DNA of 47,202 bases from Natrinema versiforme JCM 10478 (lineage in GTDB: Archaea; Halobacteriota; Halobacteria; Halobacteriales; Natrialbaceae), in assembly GCF_000337195.1 (NCBI RefSeq), contig NZ_AOID01000060.1, positions 4,696 through 51,897 of the forward strand. The letters are read 5' to 3'. Made by a program: the position numbers and the translations under genes. Each line of letters opens with the position of its first letter. Position 1 is the stretch's first letter. Shown here piece by piece: positions 8,093 through 16,703 of this stretch. Under the pieces are notes generated by a model. It did not search any database. It worked only from the letters and a program-made list of their open reading frames with translations, and was not told the origin of the DNA.

Positions 8093-8272
8093 TCACAGCT
8101 CGTACTGTTCGGCGTGCTCGAGGAAGAACTGGCGGTCCTCCTGCGGGAGGTCTGCGAACCTGAGGACGTTCGCACAGTCGAGGCCCGGACACTTCATGAC
8201 CCGGTTACCCTCCAGTTCGTTCGCCGAGACGACGGTGCCACACTCCGTGCAGGTGTGCGTGATGATGCGCAT
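8093..8272 (-). CDS. Small zinc-ribbon protein (59 aa) downstream of rmlA
   Basis: The frame opens two bases after the rmlA stop on the same strand and encodes MRIITHTCTECG, then MKCPGLDCANVLRF, ending in FFLEHAEQYEL. Two Cys pairs (C-x2-C and C-x4-C) form a zinc-ribbon-like knuckle. The acidic C-terminal helix is haloarchaeal in style. It must be co-transcribed with rmlA, and its stop lies only 11 bases from that of the tnpB element. The function is unknown; such mini zinc ribbons often act as protein or nucleic-acid adaptors. Confidence 0.8.
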   Translation of the reverse strand: MRIITHTCTECGTVVSANELEGNRVMKCPGLDCANVLRFADLPQEDRQFFLEHAEQYEL

Positions 8273-8274
8273 GG

Positions 8275-9348
8275 TTAGAGTTTGAGTTGTGAGTTCTCGC
8301 CGACGACGAGGCGCCGTCCCTCTGGGAGTTCGTCGTCGGCGCGGCCGACGTTCGCGCCCCGGCCGAGGAGACTGTCGACGATCTTGCCGTTCGTCCGTAT
8401 CGTGGTGTCGCCGATGACGACGCTGTTCTCGATGTGGACGCCCTTGAGGGTCGAGTCCGGACCGATCGAGGTGTACGGGCCGACGTAGGTGCCCGACTCA
8501 ATGACGGTGTTCTCGGAGATCGAGACCGGGCCGCGGACGACCGCGCCATCTTCGATGGTCGCCGTCTCGTGGAGGTCGACGCGGCCGTCGACGGTGGCGT
8601 CGGGCGCGACGCGGCCGTTCCGCTCAAGGTGGTCGTCTTCTAGTACTAGGCGATTAGCCTCGAGGATGTCCTCGGGTTTGCCCGTGTCCTTCCACCAGCC
8701 GCGGACGACGTGGGAGTCGATGTCGTGGCCGTCCTCCAGGAGGGTCTGGATCGCGTCGGTGATCTCGAGCTCGCCGCGCCAGGAGGGTTCCAATCGTTCG
8801 ATGACGTCGAAGACCTCGTTCGAGAAGACGTAGATCCCGATGAGCGCGAGGTTCGTCGGCGGCTCGTCGGGTTTCTCGATGAGTTGCGTGACGGTCCCGT
8901 CGTCGTCGACATCGGCGATCCCGAACTGCTGGGGATTGTCGACCTCCTGCAGGGCGATTCCGGCGCCGTAATCGCCGCGCTCGAAGCTCTCGACGAGTTC
9001 CGCGATCCCCTGTTTGAGGATGTTGTCCCCGAGGTACATCACGAAGTCGTCGTCACCGACGAAATCGCGGGCACAGCCCGCGGCGTGGGCGAGTCCCAAC
9101 GGGTTCCCCTGAACGATGTACGTGATCTCGACGCCGTAGTCGCTGCCGTCGCCGAGCAGTTCCTGGATTTCCTCGCGGCCCTTGTGGCCGAGGATGACGC
9201 CTATCTCGGTGACGCCGGCGTCCTTGAGATCCTCGATTGCGTACTCGAGGACCGGTTTATTCGCGACTGGTACGAGCTGTTTTGGGCCAGTGTGGGTGAT
9301 CGGGCGGAGCCGCGACCCAGTTCCACCGGAGAGTAAGACCCCTTTCAT
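8275..9348 (-). CDS. rmlA: Glucose-1-phosphate thymidylyltransferase, long archaeal form
   Basis: This 357-residue protein starts MKGVLLSGGTGSRLRPITHT, the classical RmlA loop, with KQLVPVANKP as the sugar-phosphate motif. YLGDNIL is the metal and nucleotide site, IEKPDEPPTNLALIGIYVF follows, and WWKDTGKPEDIL closes the catalytic domain at about residue 235. Residues 240-357 are a hexapeptide-repeat beta helix (APDATVDGRVDLHETATIEDGAVVRGP is its pattern), typical of the long archaeal/actinobacterial form. It makes dTDP-glucose from dTTP and glucose-1-phosphate, the first step of dTDP-rhamnose synthesis (Agl11-like). The zinc-ribbon gene follows directly. A decayed N-terminal copy of this gene survives at 18786-19070. 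Confidence 0.93.
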   Translation of the reverse strand: MKGVLLSGGTGSRLRPITHTGPKQLVPVANKPVLEYAIEDLKDAGVTEIGVILGHKGREEIQELLGDGSDYGVEITYIVQGNPLGLAHAAGCARDFVGDDDFVMYLGDNILKQGIAELVESFERGDYGAGIALQEVDNPQQFGIADVDDDGTVTQLIEKPDEPPTNLALIGIYVFSNEVFDVIERLEPSWRGELEITDAIQTLLEDGHDIDSHVVRGWWKDTGKPEDILEANRLVLEDDHLERNGRVAPDATVDGRVDLHETATIEDGAVVRGPVSISENTVIESGTYVGPYTSIGPDSTLKGVHIENSVVIGDTTIRTNGKIVDSLLGRGANVGRADDELPEGRRLVVGENSQLKL

Positions 9349-9423
9349 AATGTCCTCGTTATCGTACTGGCTGAAATATCGTTCGTTTGTCCGAATAACT
9401 AACTATCCGATACTAAGAAAACG

Positions 9424-9431
9424 ACTATAAA
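9424..9431 (+). promoter_or_regulatory. TATA-like box for the 9454 gene
   Basis: The tract actataaa is centred about 26 bases before the ATG at 9454, the position expected for an archaeal TATA box driving a leaderless transcript. No Shine-Dalgarno sequence is present between it and the start, which agrees with leaderless translation. Confidence 0.45.
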
Positions 9432-9453
9432 CTTTCCCGAAAACCATCTAATA

Positions 9454-10779
9454 ATGCTAAAGAAGTTCGCAAAAATCGGACTCGATACATTTCGGCGGTG
9501 CCAAAACCGATTAACGTATGCCTCCCGATCAAGAAAAATTCCAGCGATCAATATCGATTCTCCTCAGAATGTCCTCGTAATTACAGTTGATTGCCTACGC
9601 AATGACCGAATTTCGCGGACCGGATATCGTCGTGACACGACCCCATTTCTTGACTCATTGGACTCATTTACGCCGGCGGTTGCAGCTGCACCGTGGACAT
9701 TCAGCTCAGTTCCGTCTATTCTAACCGGTTTCTATCCGCATCGGCATGGTGCCGCGTATCCCGATGACTCGTCGAGGAATCAAGATCTCAATAATCCTCC
9801 AAACGGAGTCCGGGATAACGTCTATACGATAGCTGAATTGCTCGCCTCGAGTGGCTATGAGACTAAATTTATCACGGCTATTGGGACTGCTGCGGTTCCG
9901 ATCGAAGGACGGTTCAAATCCATGAAGCGGTATCACGATGCGGATGCTGAAACGTTACTCTCAGAAATTCAAGACTGGTGGAATTCAGAATCCCGTCCAA
10001 AATTCGGTTACGTTCAATTAGGTGATCTACATGAACCTCTACACGAGCCTGAGACTAACTATTTCGGTGAGATCCCAAATGTTGATGGAATTGATCGATG
10101 GCGGTTCACATCTGGCAGCATTCAAAGTGAAGAGTTCAAGGAGTACTGTTCCGCGCGGAAACACCTGTACGATACGCTCGTACGCTACGTTGATGAGCAA
10201 ATCAGGCAGACATTCAATGAACTATCGGACCTTGACGACACCCTTGTTATCGTGACCAGTGATCATGGCGAGGAGTTTTGGGAATACAAGAAATTCGAAG
10301 AAGCTCATTTTGAGGACTCGCGTGGAATCAGTGGCGTTGGTCACGGCCATGCGCTTGTTCCACCAGTTCTCGAAGTACCGATCCTTACTAACCTCAACGA
10401 GATACCGTCCACCGAATCACGGCGAAGCTTGACCGATATCGTGCCAACAATTCTCTATGAATTGGAGGCAGACATTGAACTCGATTTCGATGGTCAACCG
10501 CTTCAAAATTCCACTAAAACAAACGAACCTGTACTCTCTCAGGAGATCGCGTACGGTCCAAATCAAATAAGTATTACTGGTGATAATAATCACCTTATTT
10601 ATATCCCCATGGATGACCGATCTGTAGTAATCGACTTTGAGACTGGAGAGACTATTGACAACCCGGAGTTAGAAGAAAGACTCCTGAACTACGTACCACG
10701 AGAGCGAACAACCGGTTCTAATGTCGATCTTTCTCAAGATATTCAAGATCGACTCTCCGATCTCGGGTACACTGAATAG
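9454..10779 (+). CDS. Alkaline-phosphatase-superfamily (sulfatase-like) hydrolase/transferase
   Basis: The 441-residue protein has the superfamily core: the first metal Asp in VLVITVDCLRNDR (Asp46), the nucleophile segment APWTFSSVPSILTG (Thr82), and the second metal site IVTSDHGEEFWEY with a later GVGHGH. The formylglycine motif C-x-P-x-R of true sulfatases is absent. Thr82 occupies the nucleophile position, as in phosphoglycerol- and phosphoethanolamine-transferase-like members. The end, RLSDLGYTE, matches those of the 26139 and 27586 proteins. There is no signal peptide or clear membrane helix; the N-terminal 40 residues are basic. It may add or remove phosphate or sulfate groups on lipid-linked sugars. 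The substrate is unknown. It is divergent from rmlA and converges on rmlC. Confidence 0.82.
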   Translation: MLKKFAKIGLDTFRRCQNRLTYASRSRKIPAINIDSPQNVLVITVDCLRNDRISRTGYRRDTTPFLDSLDSFTPAVAAAPWTFSSVPSILTGFYPHRHGAAYPDDSSRNQDLNNPPNGVRDNVYTIAELLASSGYETKFITAIGTAAVPIEGRFKSMKRYHDADAETLLSEIQDWWNSESRPKFGYVQLGDLHEPLHEPETNYFGEIPNVDGIDRWRFTSGSIQSEEFKEYCSARKHLYDTLVRYVDEQIRQTFNELSDLDDTLVIVTSDHGEEFWEYKKFEEAHFEDSRGISGVGHGHALVPPVLEVPILTNLNEIPSTESRRSLTDIVPTILYELEADIELDFDGQPLQNSTKTNEPVLSQEIAYGPNQISITGDNNHLIYIPMDDRSVVIDFETGETIDNPELEERLLNYVPRERTTGSNVDLSQDIQDRLSDLGYTE

Positions 10780-10785
10780 ACTCAG

Positions 10786-11256
10786 CTATTCGTGTGGCGA
10801 CTCCTCCCAATCTAACGGTATTCTATCAGTATCATAGGGAATTCGTTCCTCGTCAGGGTCCTCGTAGTCATAGAGCTTCGATGGGAAGTTAAGCAGGAAC
10901 GCCGGCTCGTCCCCGATCGCTTTGAATCCGTGCCAGCAGTCGCCTGGAATGCGGATCGCCTTCTGGTTGTGCTCGCCGATGATGAACGTGTCTAGTTCGC
11001 CCTGCGTGGGGGAGTCCTCTCGATCGTCGTAGATCCCGACCTTGATCCGTCCCTTCGGACAGATAAAGTGGTCGATCTGGCCCTCAAGGTGGCGGTGCCA
11101 CGCGCGGACAACACCGGGATAGGTCATCGAATAGTACGACATTTCCGGGTTGGGGTCGTAGAGCTCCCAGTCCTCGCGGAAGACTTCTACGAGGTGGCCG
11201 CGTTCGTCGGCGTTTACTTGGAGATTTCGGACTTCAATATCGTGTATTTGCGTCAT
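10786..11256 (-). CDS. rmlC: dTDP-4-dehydrorhamnose 3,5-epimerase (RmlC-like cupin)
   Basis: At 156 residues this is slightly shorter than bacterial RmlC but keeps its features: the D-E-R-G-H-L-V-E-V-F-R-E start of the cupin, MSYYSMTYPGVVRAWHRH (catalytic His region), FICPKGRIKVGIYDDR, and IPGDCWHGFKAIG. It epimerises dTDP-4-keto-6-deoxyglucose at C3 and C5, supplying the substrate of RmlD. It ends 6 bases from the stop of the convergent sulfatase-like gene. With rmlA, rmlB and rmlD it completes the pathway, although the four genes lie in separate transcription units. The divergent flippase starts 159 bases away. Confidence 0.88.
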   Translation of the reverse strand: MTQIHDIEVRNLQVNADERGHLVEVFREDWELYDPNPEMSYYSMTYPGVVRAWHRHLEGQIDHFICPKGRIKVGIYDDREDSPTQGELDTFIIGEHNQKAIRIPGDCWHGFKAIGDEPAFLLNFPSKLYDYEDPDEERIPYDTDRIPLDWEESPHE

Positions 11257-11415
11257 ATGATCCAGACTTGCTGTGGAGATATCTTAGCTCTGGTGAATTC
11301 TGAGTTGGATACAGAACACCTTCGTTCTCTCACTACCCATAATACTGAGACCATCTTTCGCTTATTCGGTGACTATAAGGCTTTCAAAGAGTAGACAAAG
11401 TCCTAAGAGCCATAG

Positions 11416-12846
11416 ATGAATATTGGACGCTCTAGTCTCAAACTCTTTGCTGCACAATTTGGCAGTTCAATTCTACAGTTTCTTGGAATTGCCTATTTTG
11501 CACGAGTACTCGGCCCCTCTCCGTTGGGTGTATTTTTCCTATTTCAAGCCTTATTAGGTATGCTTGCGATTCCTGCTAACTTTGGACTCAGTGGTGCAGT
11601 TGAGAAGCGTATCAGTGAGGGAAAGTCACAAGGGGCATACTTATCTAGCGCTATTGTTCTCAAAATCACCCCTCTCATACTGATAGTGGTGACGATTCTC
11701 CTCTTTCAATCCTTGATCAATAACTATCTTGGTGACGATCTCGCTATTCTTCTCGCAGTTGCAATCATTCTTCAAGAAGCTTCACAACTTTCTATAGCCG
11801 TTTTGAAGGGAGAACTCCGTGTCGGTGAGACCGCGATTCTACAAGTAACTCGTCAGATAGCTTGGGTGGGTGTTGGAACAGCATTCGTTAGTCTAGGGTT
11901 CGGTTCTGTCGCGTTAATTTACGGGTTGTTGACTGGCCTATGTCTGGTATTGGTTTGGGGCTGGTACAAAGTGTCTATTATACCAGACAAACCCTCACGA
12001 GAGCATGCACATTCGCTGATTGAGTATAGCAAATACAATGCTGTATCTTCAATTGGTGGATACTTTTATAACTGGATGGACGTAGCAATAATTGGGTTAT
12101 TTCTTACGCAAGCACATGTTGGGGCATACGAGATTGCGTGGCGGGTTACTTCAATCGTTATCCTCTTGAGCCGATCAATTGCAACTACAATCTTCCCCCA
12201 GATTAGCAAATGGGACTCAAAAGATGCCCAAGATAGAATTGAGGACCTCCTTCCGCAAGTACTTACTCCTTCCCTGATCCTTGTTATTCCGGCGTTCTTC
12301 GGTACAGTAGTCCTTTCTGAGGAGATTCTCGGATTACTTTTCGGCTCTGAATACACAATTGCATCATTAGCACTTATAATTCTGATGTTTGACCAAGTGA
12401 CTGAAGCTGGTCAAGTTGTATTAGGTCGATCTCTTCAAGCGGTAAACCGTCCTGATCTCGCTGCCCGCGCAACTGTTGCTGGAGTGGTTATTAATTTAGG
12501 ATTAAATTTAGCATTAGTAAAGCCGTTTGGCATCACTGGTGCAGCAGTTGCCACAATGATAGCATCTTTGATCAGTGGACTACTTTTGCATGGCTTTTAC
12601 TTGTCCCAAATAGTTCCAATTAAAATACCATCCCTCGAATTAGCTAGTTGCGCGATCGCCGCGGTAGGAATGACAATACTGATACAGACGGTTATTGTGA
12701 TCGTTGGAGTTGGATCAATAGCGAAATTATTAATTATGGTCGCTCTAGGCGCGGTCATATACACTATATTGCTTTTTTCATCACCACGCATGAGGACAAA
12801 GATGAAAATATATTTTGAAACCATTTCTACTAGAGAGAGTCAATGA
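11416..12846 (+). CDS. Polysaccharide/oligosaccharide flippase (Wzx/PST family)
   Basis: The 476-residue protein is hydrophobic throughout with about 12-14 predicted membrane helices. It opens with SSLKLFAAQFGSSILQFLGI and FARVLGPSPLGVFFLFQALLG, the N-terminal signature of the PST/Wzx flippase family. A later FGITGAAVATMIASLISG matches the conserved C-terminal repeat half. It would flip lipid (dolichol)-linked glycan across the cytoplasmic membrane, like AglR/Agl15 in Haloferax. The DNA is AT-rich compared with the enzymes around it, as is usual for horizontally exchanged glycan assembly genes. A fragment of another flippase lies at 18243-18581. Confidence 0.9.
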   Translation: MNIGRSSLKLFAAQFGSSILQFLGIAYFARVLGPSPLGVFFLFQALLGMLAIPANFGLSGAVEKRISEGKSQGAYLSSAIVLKITPLILIVVTILLFQSLINNYLGDDLAILLAVAIILQEASQLSIAVLKGELRVGETAILQVTRQIAWVGVGTAFVSLGFGSVALIYGLLTGLCLVLVWGWYKVSIIPDKPSREHAHSLIEYSKYNAVSSIGGYFYNWMDVAIIGLFLTQAHVGAYEIAWRVTSIVILLSRSIATTIFPQISKWDSKDAQDRIEDLLPQVLTPSLILVIPAFFGTVVLSEEILGLLFGSEYTIASLALIILMFDQVTEAGQVVLGRSLQAVNRPDLAARATVAGVVINLGLNLALVKPFGITGAAVATMIASLISGLLLHGFYLSQIVPIKIPSLELASCAIAAVGMTILIQTVIVIVGVGSIAKLLIMVALGAVIYTILLFSSPRMRTKMKIYFETISTRESQ

Positions 12847-13239
12847 ATATTGGATTTTATTTCCGGATAAAGGAATTTGATCGGGAAGTTCTTTGACTTT
12901 CACACTGTAGATCTAAGGGGGTCCTCCTAGTGATACTCTTAAGTTGTTGATTTTATACTATATGGGCTTTGTTCAAATTTATGAGGCAGGTTTATTTCCA
13001 CCTGATCTTAAATCCAATATTATGTTACGTTATTTGCCCCAAACAGTATGATATTGAGTTGGCCCTCAGCTAGTCTTTGAGTTGAGGTTATAATGGTTTG
13101 ATCCATCCATGACCGGATATCGTGGCAGAATCGCTCAGTAGTTCGGCGAACCGATCTGGTCATCCACTATGGACTTGAGATTCAGGACTTTACTACTAAC
13201 AGTTGACCATAGACTATTCCTCAGTCGGTGGCCGGATGG
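12847..13239. other. AT-rich intergenic stretch, no gene seen
   Basis: About 390 bases between the flippase stop and the convergent ugd stop. It contains short open stretches only, and no convincing motif, SD or hairpin. I see no supportable feature. Confidence 0.5.
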
Positions 13240-14544
13240 TTACCAGGTCAGTCCTTCGTAAGTAATTCCATCTCGCCGTTCGATAATTCGCCGTCCATCG
13301 ACGACGAGGGGATTCGCCATCGTCTCGAACGCATCATCGAGGGCTGCGAACTCGTCCCAGTCAGTGACGATGACCGCGCCGTCGCTGTCCTCCAGCGCGT
13401 CGGCGGCGGTCGCGGTGTAGTCGAGTGCGGGGAATCGCTCCCGCATGGGGTCAACCGCAACCGGATCGTAGGCGATGATCTCAGCTCCGCGCTCCCGCAA
13501 CAACTCGATGACGGGAATCGCACGGGAGTTTCTGATATCGTCAGTCTGGGGCTTGAACGAGAGACCGAGTACCGTAATTCGTGCCCCATCAAGGTTGACG
13601 TGTTTTTGGAGGAGGTCAACCAATCGCTCGGGTTGGTGGTCGTTCACGTCGACGGCGGCCTCAAGGATGGCCGGCTCGTAGCCTTCTTTGCGCGCGGCGG
13701 CCCGGATGGCGGCGACATCCTTCGGGAAACACGAACCGCCCCAGCCGACGCCGCTGCGGAGGAACTGCGCGCCAATGCGATCGTCACGCCCGATTGCCGC
13801 CATCACCTCGTAGGCGTCGATTCCAAACTCCTTGCAGATGTTTCCGAGGTCGTTCACGAGGCTGATCTTCGCGGCAAGGAAAGCGTTGTTCGCGTACTTG
13901 ATCATCTCGGCCGTCCGCGTATCCGTCTCGATAATCGGTGTCTCAGCCGTCGAGATGAGCGGTTCGAACACCTGGTGCATATCGCTCTGGGCACCGTCGT
14001 CGTCCGCCCCTAGGACGATCTTGTCGGGGTTCAGGAAGTCGCTCACCGCACTTCCCTCACGGAGGAACTCCGGATTCATTCCGACGCCGAACTCCTCGCC
14101 CGCAATTTTCTCGCTTCCACTCTCGAGCAGTGGCGTGATCGTGTCTTCCGTTGACCCAGGAACAACTGTGCTCTTCACGATCACCGTATGCCAGTCGGAC
14201 GTTTTCGCGAGCGTCTCTCCGAGCTGAGTCGCACCGGTCTCCATAACCGACAAGTCAATACTCCCGTCGTCGTTCTGTGGTGTCGGCAGACAGAGAAACG
14301 TCACATCTGTCTCAAGCACGGCATCGTAATCTGTGGTGGCACGAAGCCGACCAGTGCCGTCCTCACCCGCATGGGCCTCGAGCAGTTCCGGGAGCCCGTC
14401 CTCGTGGATAGGTGGTGTGCCAGTGTTGATCACGTCGACGATCCCCTGATCAACGTCGACATTCACCACTTCGTGTCCGAGATCGGCGAAACACGCCGCA
14501 ATCGTCGTCCCGACGTAGCCGCTTCCGATGACAGAAAGACGCAT
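13240..14544 (-). CDS. UDP-glucose 6-dehydrogenase family (AglM-like)
   Basis: The start is the Met of MRLSVIGSGYVGTTIAACFA (434 residues); the ten upstream residues have no counterpart in the family. Features in order are the Rossmann loop GSGYVG, FLCLPTPQND, STVVPGST, GMNPEFLREGSAVSDFLNPD, KYANNAFLAAKISLVND, the catalytic-Cys motif GVGWGGSCFPKD, and LGLSFKPQTDDIRNSR. It oxidises UDP-glucose to UDP-glucuronate with two NAD+. The pathway context supports glucose: galU is directly divergent and a UDP-glucuronate decarboxylase follows galU. A UDP-ManNAc dehydrogenase is less likely given that context. It acts in the cytoplasm. Confidence 0.9.
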   Translation of the reverse strand: MRLSVIGSGYVGTTIAACFADLGHEVVNVDVDQGIVDVINTGTPPIHEDGLPELLEAHAGEDGTGRLRATTDYDAVLETDVTFLCLPTPQNDDGSIDLSVMETGATQLGETLAKTSDWHTVIVKSTVVPGSTEDTITPLLESGSEKIAGEEFGVGMNPEFLREGSAVSDFLNPDKIVLGADDDGAQSDMHQVFEPLISTAETPIIETDTRTAEMIKYANNAFLAAKISLVNDLGNICKEFGIDAYEVMAAIGRDDRIGAQFLRSGVGWGGSCFPKDVAAIRAAARKEGYEPAILEAAVDVNDHQPERLVDLLQKHVNLDGARITVLGLSFKPQTDDIRNSRAIPVIELLRERGAEIIAYDPVAVDPMRERFPALDYTATAADALEDSDGAVIVTDWDEFAALDDAFETMANPLVVDGRRIIERRDGITYEGLTW

Positions 14545-14724
14545 CTTGTAATCCGTTTTCTCCGTACCGCACAAGAAGGATCCGGTATCTTGTGTCTTCG
14601 TTTAGTGGCTAAATAATTAGTCTAACCGATGCTCAGGAGATGCAAGGCTATCGGACCTTGATTGATTTCATCTAACAAGTAGAAGACAATTCATATGTTA
14701 TCACTTGGCCGTAACGACAAAACG

Positions 14725-14745
14725 TATCTATCCTCGGCATAGATA
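14725..14745. promoter_or_regulatory. Inverted repeat just upstream of the galU ribosome site
   Basis: The tract tatctat / atagata (7-bp arms, 7-base spacer) ends directly before the SD-like ggggaa of galU. It may be an operator or a leader hairpin; either role is an inference from position. Confidence 0.35.
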
Positions 14746-14757
14746 GGGGAACAATTC

Positions 14758-15663
14758 ATGGAGGTCACGAAAGCTATCATTCCTGCGGCGGGGTTCGGAA
14801 CGCGGTTCCTCCCTGTCACAAAGGCTCAACCGAAGGAAATGATGCCCGTCCTCGACAAGCCGACGATCCAGTATGTCGTCGAGGAGGCCGTCGAAGCAGG
14901 TATCGACGATATTCTCATTATTACCGGCCGGGGGAAACAGGCGATCGAACGACACTTCGACAAGTCATACGAACTCGAGGAGGAACTTGAGGCCGCTGGC
15001 AAATCGGATCGACTCGAGCGCGTCCGAGAAATTTCGGACCTTGCAGATATCCACTACGTCCGGCAGAAAGAGCGAAACGGGCTTGGGGATGCGGTTCTCT
15101 ACGCCCGCAAGCACGTCGGGGACGAGCCGTTTGCACTGCTACTCGGAGACACGATCATCGAGAACGACACAACATGTACCGAGACGCTTATCTCACAGGC
15201 TGAAGAACACGATTCGTCGGTCATATCTCTCGAACGCGTTCCCTGGGAGCAGGTACCATCGTACGGTGTCGCTGACGTTGACGACACGGCGTCAACGTCC
15301 GGTAGTTTTCCCGTGACCGACTTCGTCGAGAAGCCGTCACAGGAGGACGCCCCGTCGAACCTATCGATTACCGGGCGGTACGTTCTCGAGCCCGAGATCT
15401 TCGACATCCTCGAGGCGACGGAGCCTGGGGTTGGCGGCGAACTCCAATTGACGGATGCGATTCGCGCACTCGATACCGTTCGGGGCGTCGAACTCGACGG
15501 TGATCGCTACGACATCGGGAACATTCCGAGCTGGCTACAGGCGAACGTCGAAATGGCACTCAAGCACGACCACGGGGAGATGAACGACGCTATCAAACAA
15601 CTGCTTGACGAACAGCTCCAGCGTAAGTCCGATGAAGATCTGGTCTACGAGAGAGAGCAATGA
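14758..15663 (+). CDS. galU: UTP-glucose-1-phosphate uridylyltransferase
   Basis: The 301-residue protein has the GalU hallmarks: [56 protein letters not shown]-type text, then [42 protein letters not shown] and the C-terminal [18 protein letters not shown]. It makes UDP-glucose from UTP and glucose-1-phosphate in the cytoplasm (AglF is the Haloferax counterpart by role). An SD-like ggggaa precedes the ATG. Its TGA overlaps the ATG of the decarboxylase gene by four bases (ATGA), so the two are translationally coupled. It is divergent from ugd, forming a three-gene pathway block. Confidence 0.94.
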   Translation: MEVTKAIIPAAGFGTRFLPVTKAQPKEMMPVLDKPTIQYVVEEAVEAGIDDILIITGRGKQAIERHFDKSYELEEELEAAGKSDRLERVREISDLADIHYVRQKERNGLGDAVLYARKHVGDEPFALLLGDTIIENDTTCTETLISQAEEHDSSVISLERVPWEQVPSYGVADVDDTASTSGSFPVTDFVEKPSQEDAPSNLSITGRYVLEPEIFDILEATEPGVGGELQLTDAIRALDTVRGVELDGDRYDIGNIPSWLQANVEMALKHDHGEMNDAIKQLLDEQLQRKSDEDLVYEREQ

Positions 15664-16604
15664 GCCGTATTCTCGTCACCGGTGCAGCTGGATTTCTTGG
15701 GTCCCATCTCTGTGACCGACTATTGGCAGATGGGCATGAGGTTATAGGTATGGATAATCGCGTCAGTGGTCAAATAGAAAATCTAGACGACGCTTTCATA
15801 CACGATCAGTTCTTTTTCCATGAGCACGACGTGACGGAGTTCATCCACGTCTCCGGAGAGTTGGATGCGGTCCTCCACTTGGCAAGTCTCGCGTCGCCGG
15901 TCTTCTATCGAGAGCATCCAATTAAGACACTGAAAGTCGGGGCGCTAGGCACGCACAAGACGCTCGGATTGGCGAAAGAAAAAGACGCAACGTACCTCTT
16001 TACGTCGACAAGCGAAGTATACGGTGACCCCGAAGTAAATCCACAGCCGGAAGACTACCGCGGAAACGTCGATCCGTATGGTCCCCGGTCGTGTTACGAC
16101 GAATCGAAACGCTATGGTGAGTCCCTCGTGCGTGCGTATCGCGAGGAACACGGTCTCGACGTTCGAATTGCACGAATCTTCAATACGTACGGCCCTCGAA
16201 TGCGAATCGACGATGGCCGAGTAATCCCAAACTTCGTCCGACAGGCGTTGACCGGTCAGGATTTGACCGTATATGGGGACGGTGACCAGACCCGGAGTTT
16301 CTGCTACGTCTCGGATATGATCGAGGGACTGCTCGCGCTGTTGCACTCAGATGTACAAACTCCTGTGAACATCGGCAACCCCGACGAGCGGACGATCAAC
16401 GAACTCGCCGCACTCGTTATTAATTCCACTGGTAGTGACAGCGATATCACGCATGAACCACTCCCTCCACAGGACCCTCAGGTACGATGTCCCGATATTT
16501 CGAAGGCCCGCTCCGATCTCGGTTGGGAGCCCACGGTTTCGCTGGGCGATGGGTTGGAAGCGTCGATTGAGTATTTCAGGGAACACTGTGACCTCCGATT
16601 GTAG
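15660..16604 (+). CDS. UDP-glucuronate decarboxylase (UDP-xylose synthase) family
   Basis: The 314-residue extended SDR has the Rossmann loop [11 protein letters not shown], the family-specific [29 protein letters not shown], the catalytic [11 protein letters not shown] (Tyr-x3-Lys), [20 protein letters not shown] and [18 protein letters not shown]. The R-S-C-Y-D-E-S-K-R and G-R-V-I-P-N-F motifs separate UDP-xylose synthases from dTDP-glucose dehydratases. The reaction oxidises, decarboxylates and re-reduces UDP-glucuronate to UDP-xylose. It is start-stop overlapped with galU and beside ugd, so the block codes a full UDP-glucose to UDP-xylose route. The product could also be a 4-keto-pentose if reduction is incomplete. 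Confidence 0.88.
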   Translation: MSRILVTGAAGFLGSHLCDRLLADGHEVIGMDNRVSGQIENLDDAFIHDQFFFHEHDVTEFIHVSGELDAVLHLASLASPVFYREHPIKTLKVGALGTHKTLGLAKEKDATYLFTSTSEVYGDPEVNPQPEDYRGNVDPYGPRSCYDESKRYGESLVRAYREEHGLDVRIARIFNTYGPRMRIDDGRVIPNFVRQALTGQDLTVYGDGDQTRSFCYVSDMIEGLLALLHSDVQTPVNIGNPDERTINELAALVINSTGSDSDITHEPLPPQDPQVRCPDISKARSDLGWEPTVSLGDGLEASIEYFREHCDLRL

Positions 16605-16703
16605 AGTAGCGAGGATATAAGCGACAATCAATTCACAAAATATGTTCCGAAAAGTCGTAGAACCGATGGAGGAGGAGCGAGTACTCCAACTGGTGACCAC
16701 CTT

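Larger units (their letters stand above)
6685..8095 (+). mobile_element. Solitary tnpB (IS1341-type) element with RHH gene
   Basis: A small ribbon-helix-helix gene and a TnpB reading frame overlap by one base. They interrupt the run of rhamnose genes between rmlD and rmlA. No tnpA-like single-strand transposase is visible, so the element would need help to move. Boundaries are approximate: the left edge is set at the stop that closes the RHH frame upstream, and the right edge at the GC-rich tract after the TnpB stop (cccaccct ... agggtaggg). The guide-RNA region of TnpB systems would lie at this right end. Confidence 0.6.

Noticed and set aside
13228-14013. Plus-strand frame opposite the UDP-glucose dehydrogenase gene
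   Set aside because: Shadow of the dehydrogenase; no motifs and no ribosome site.
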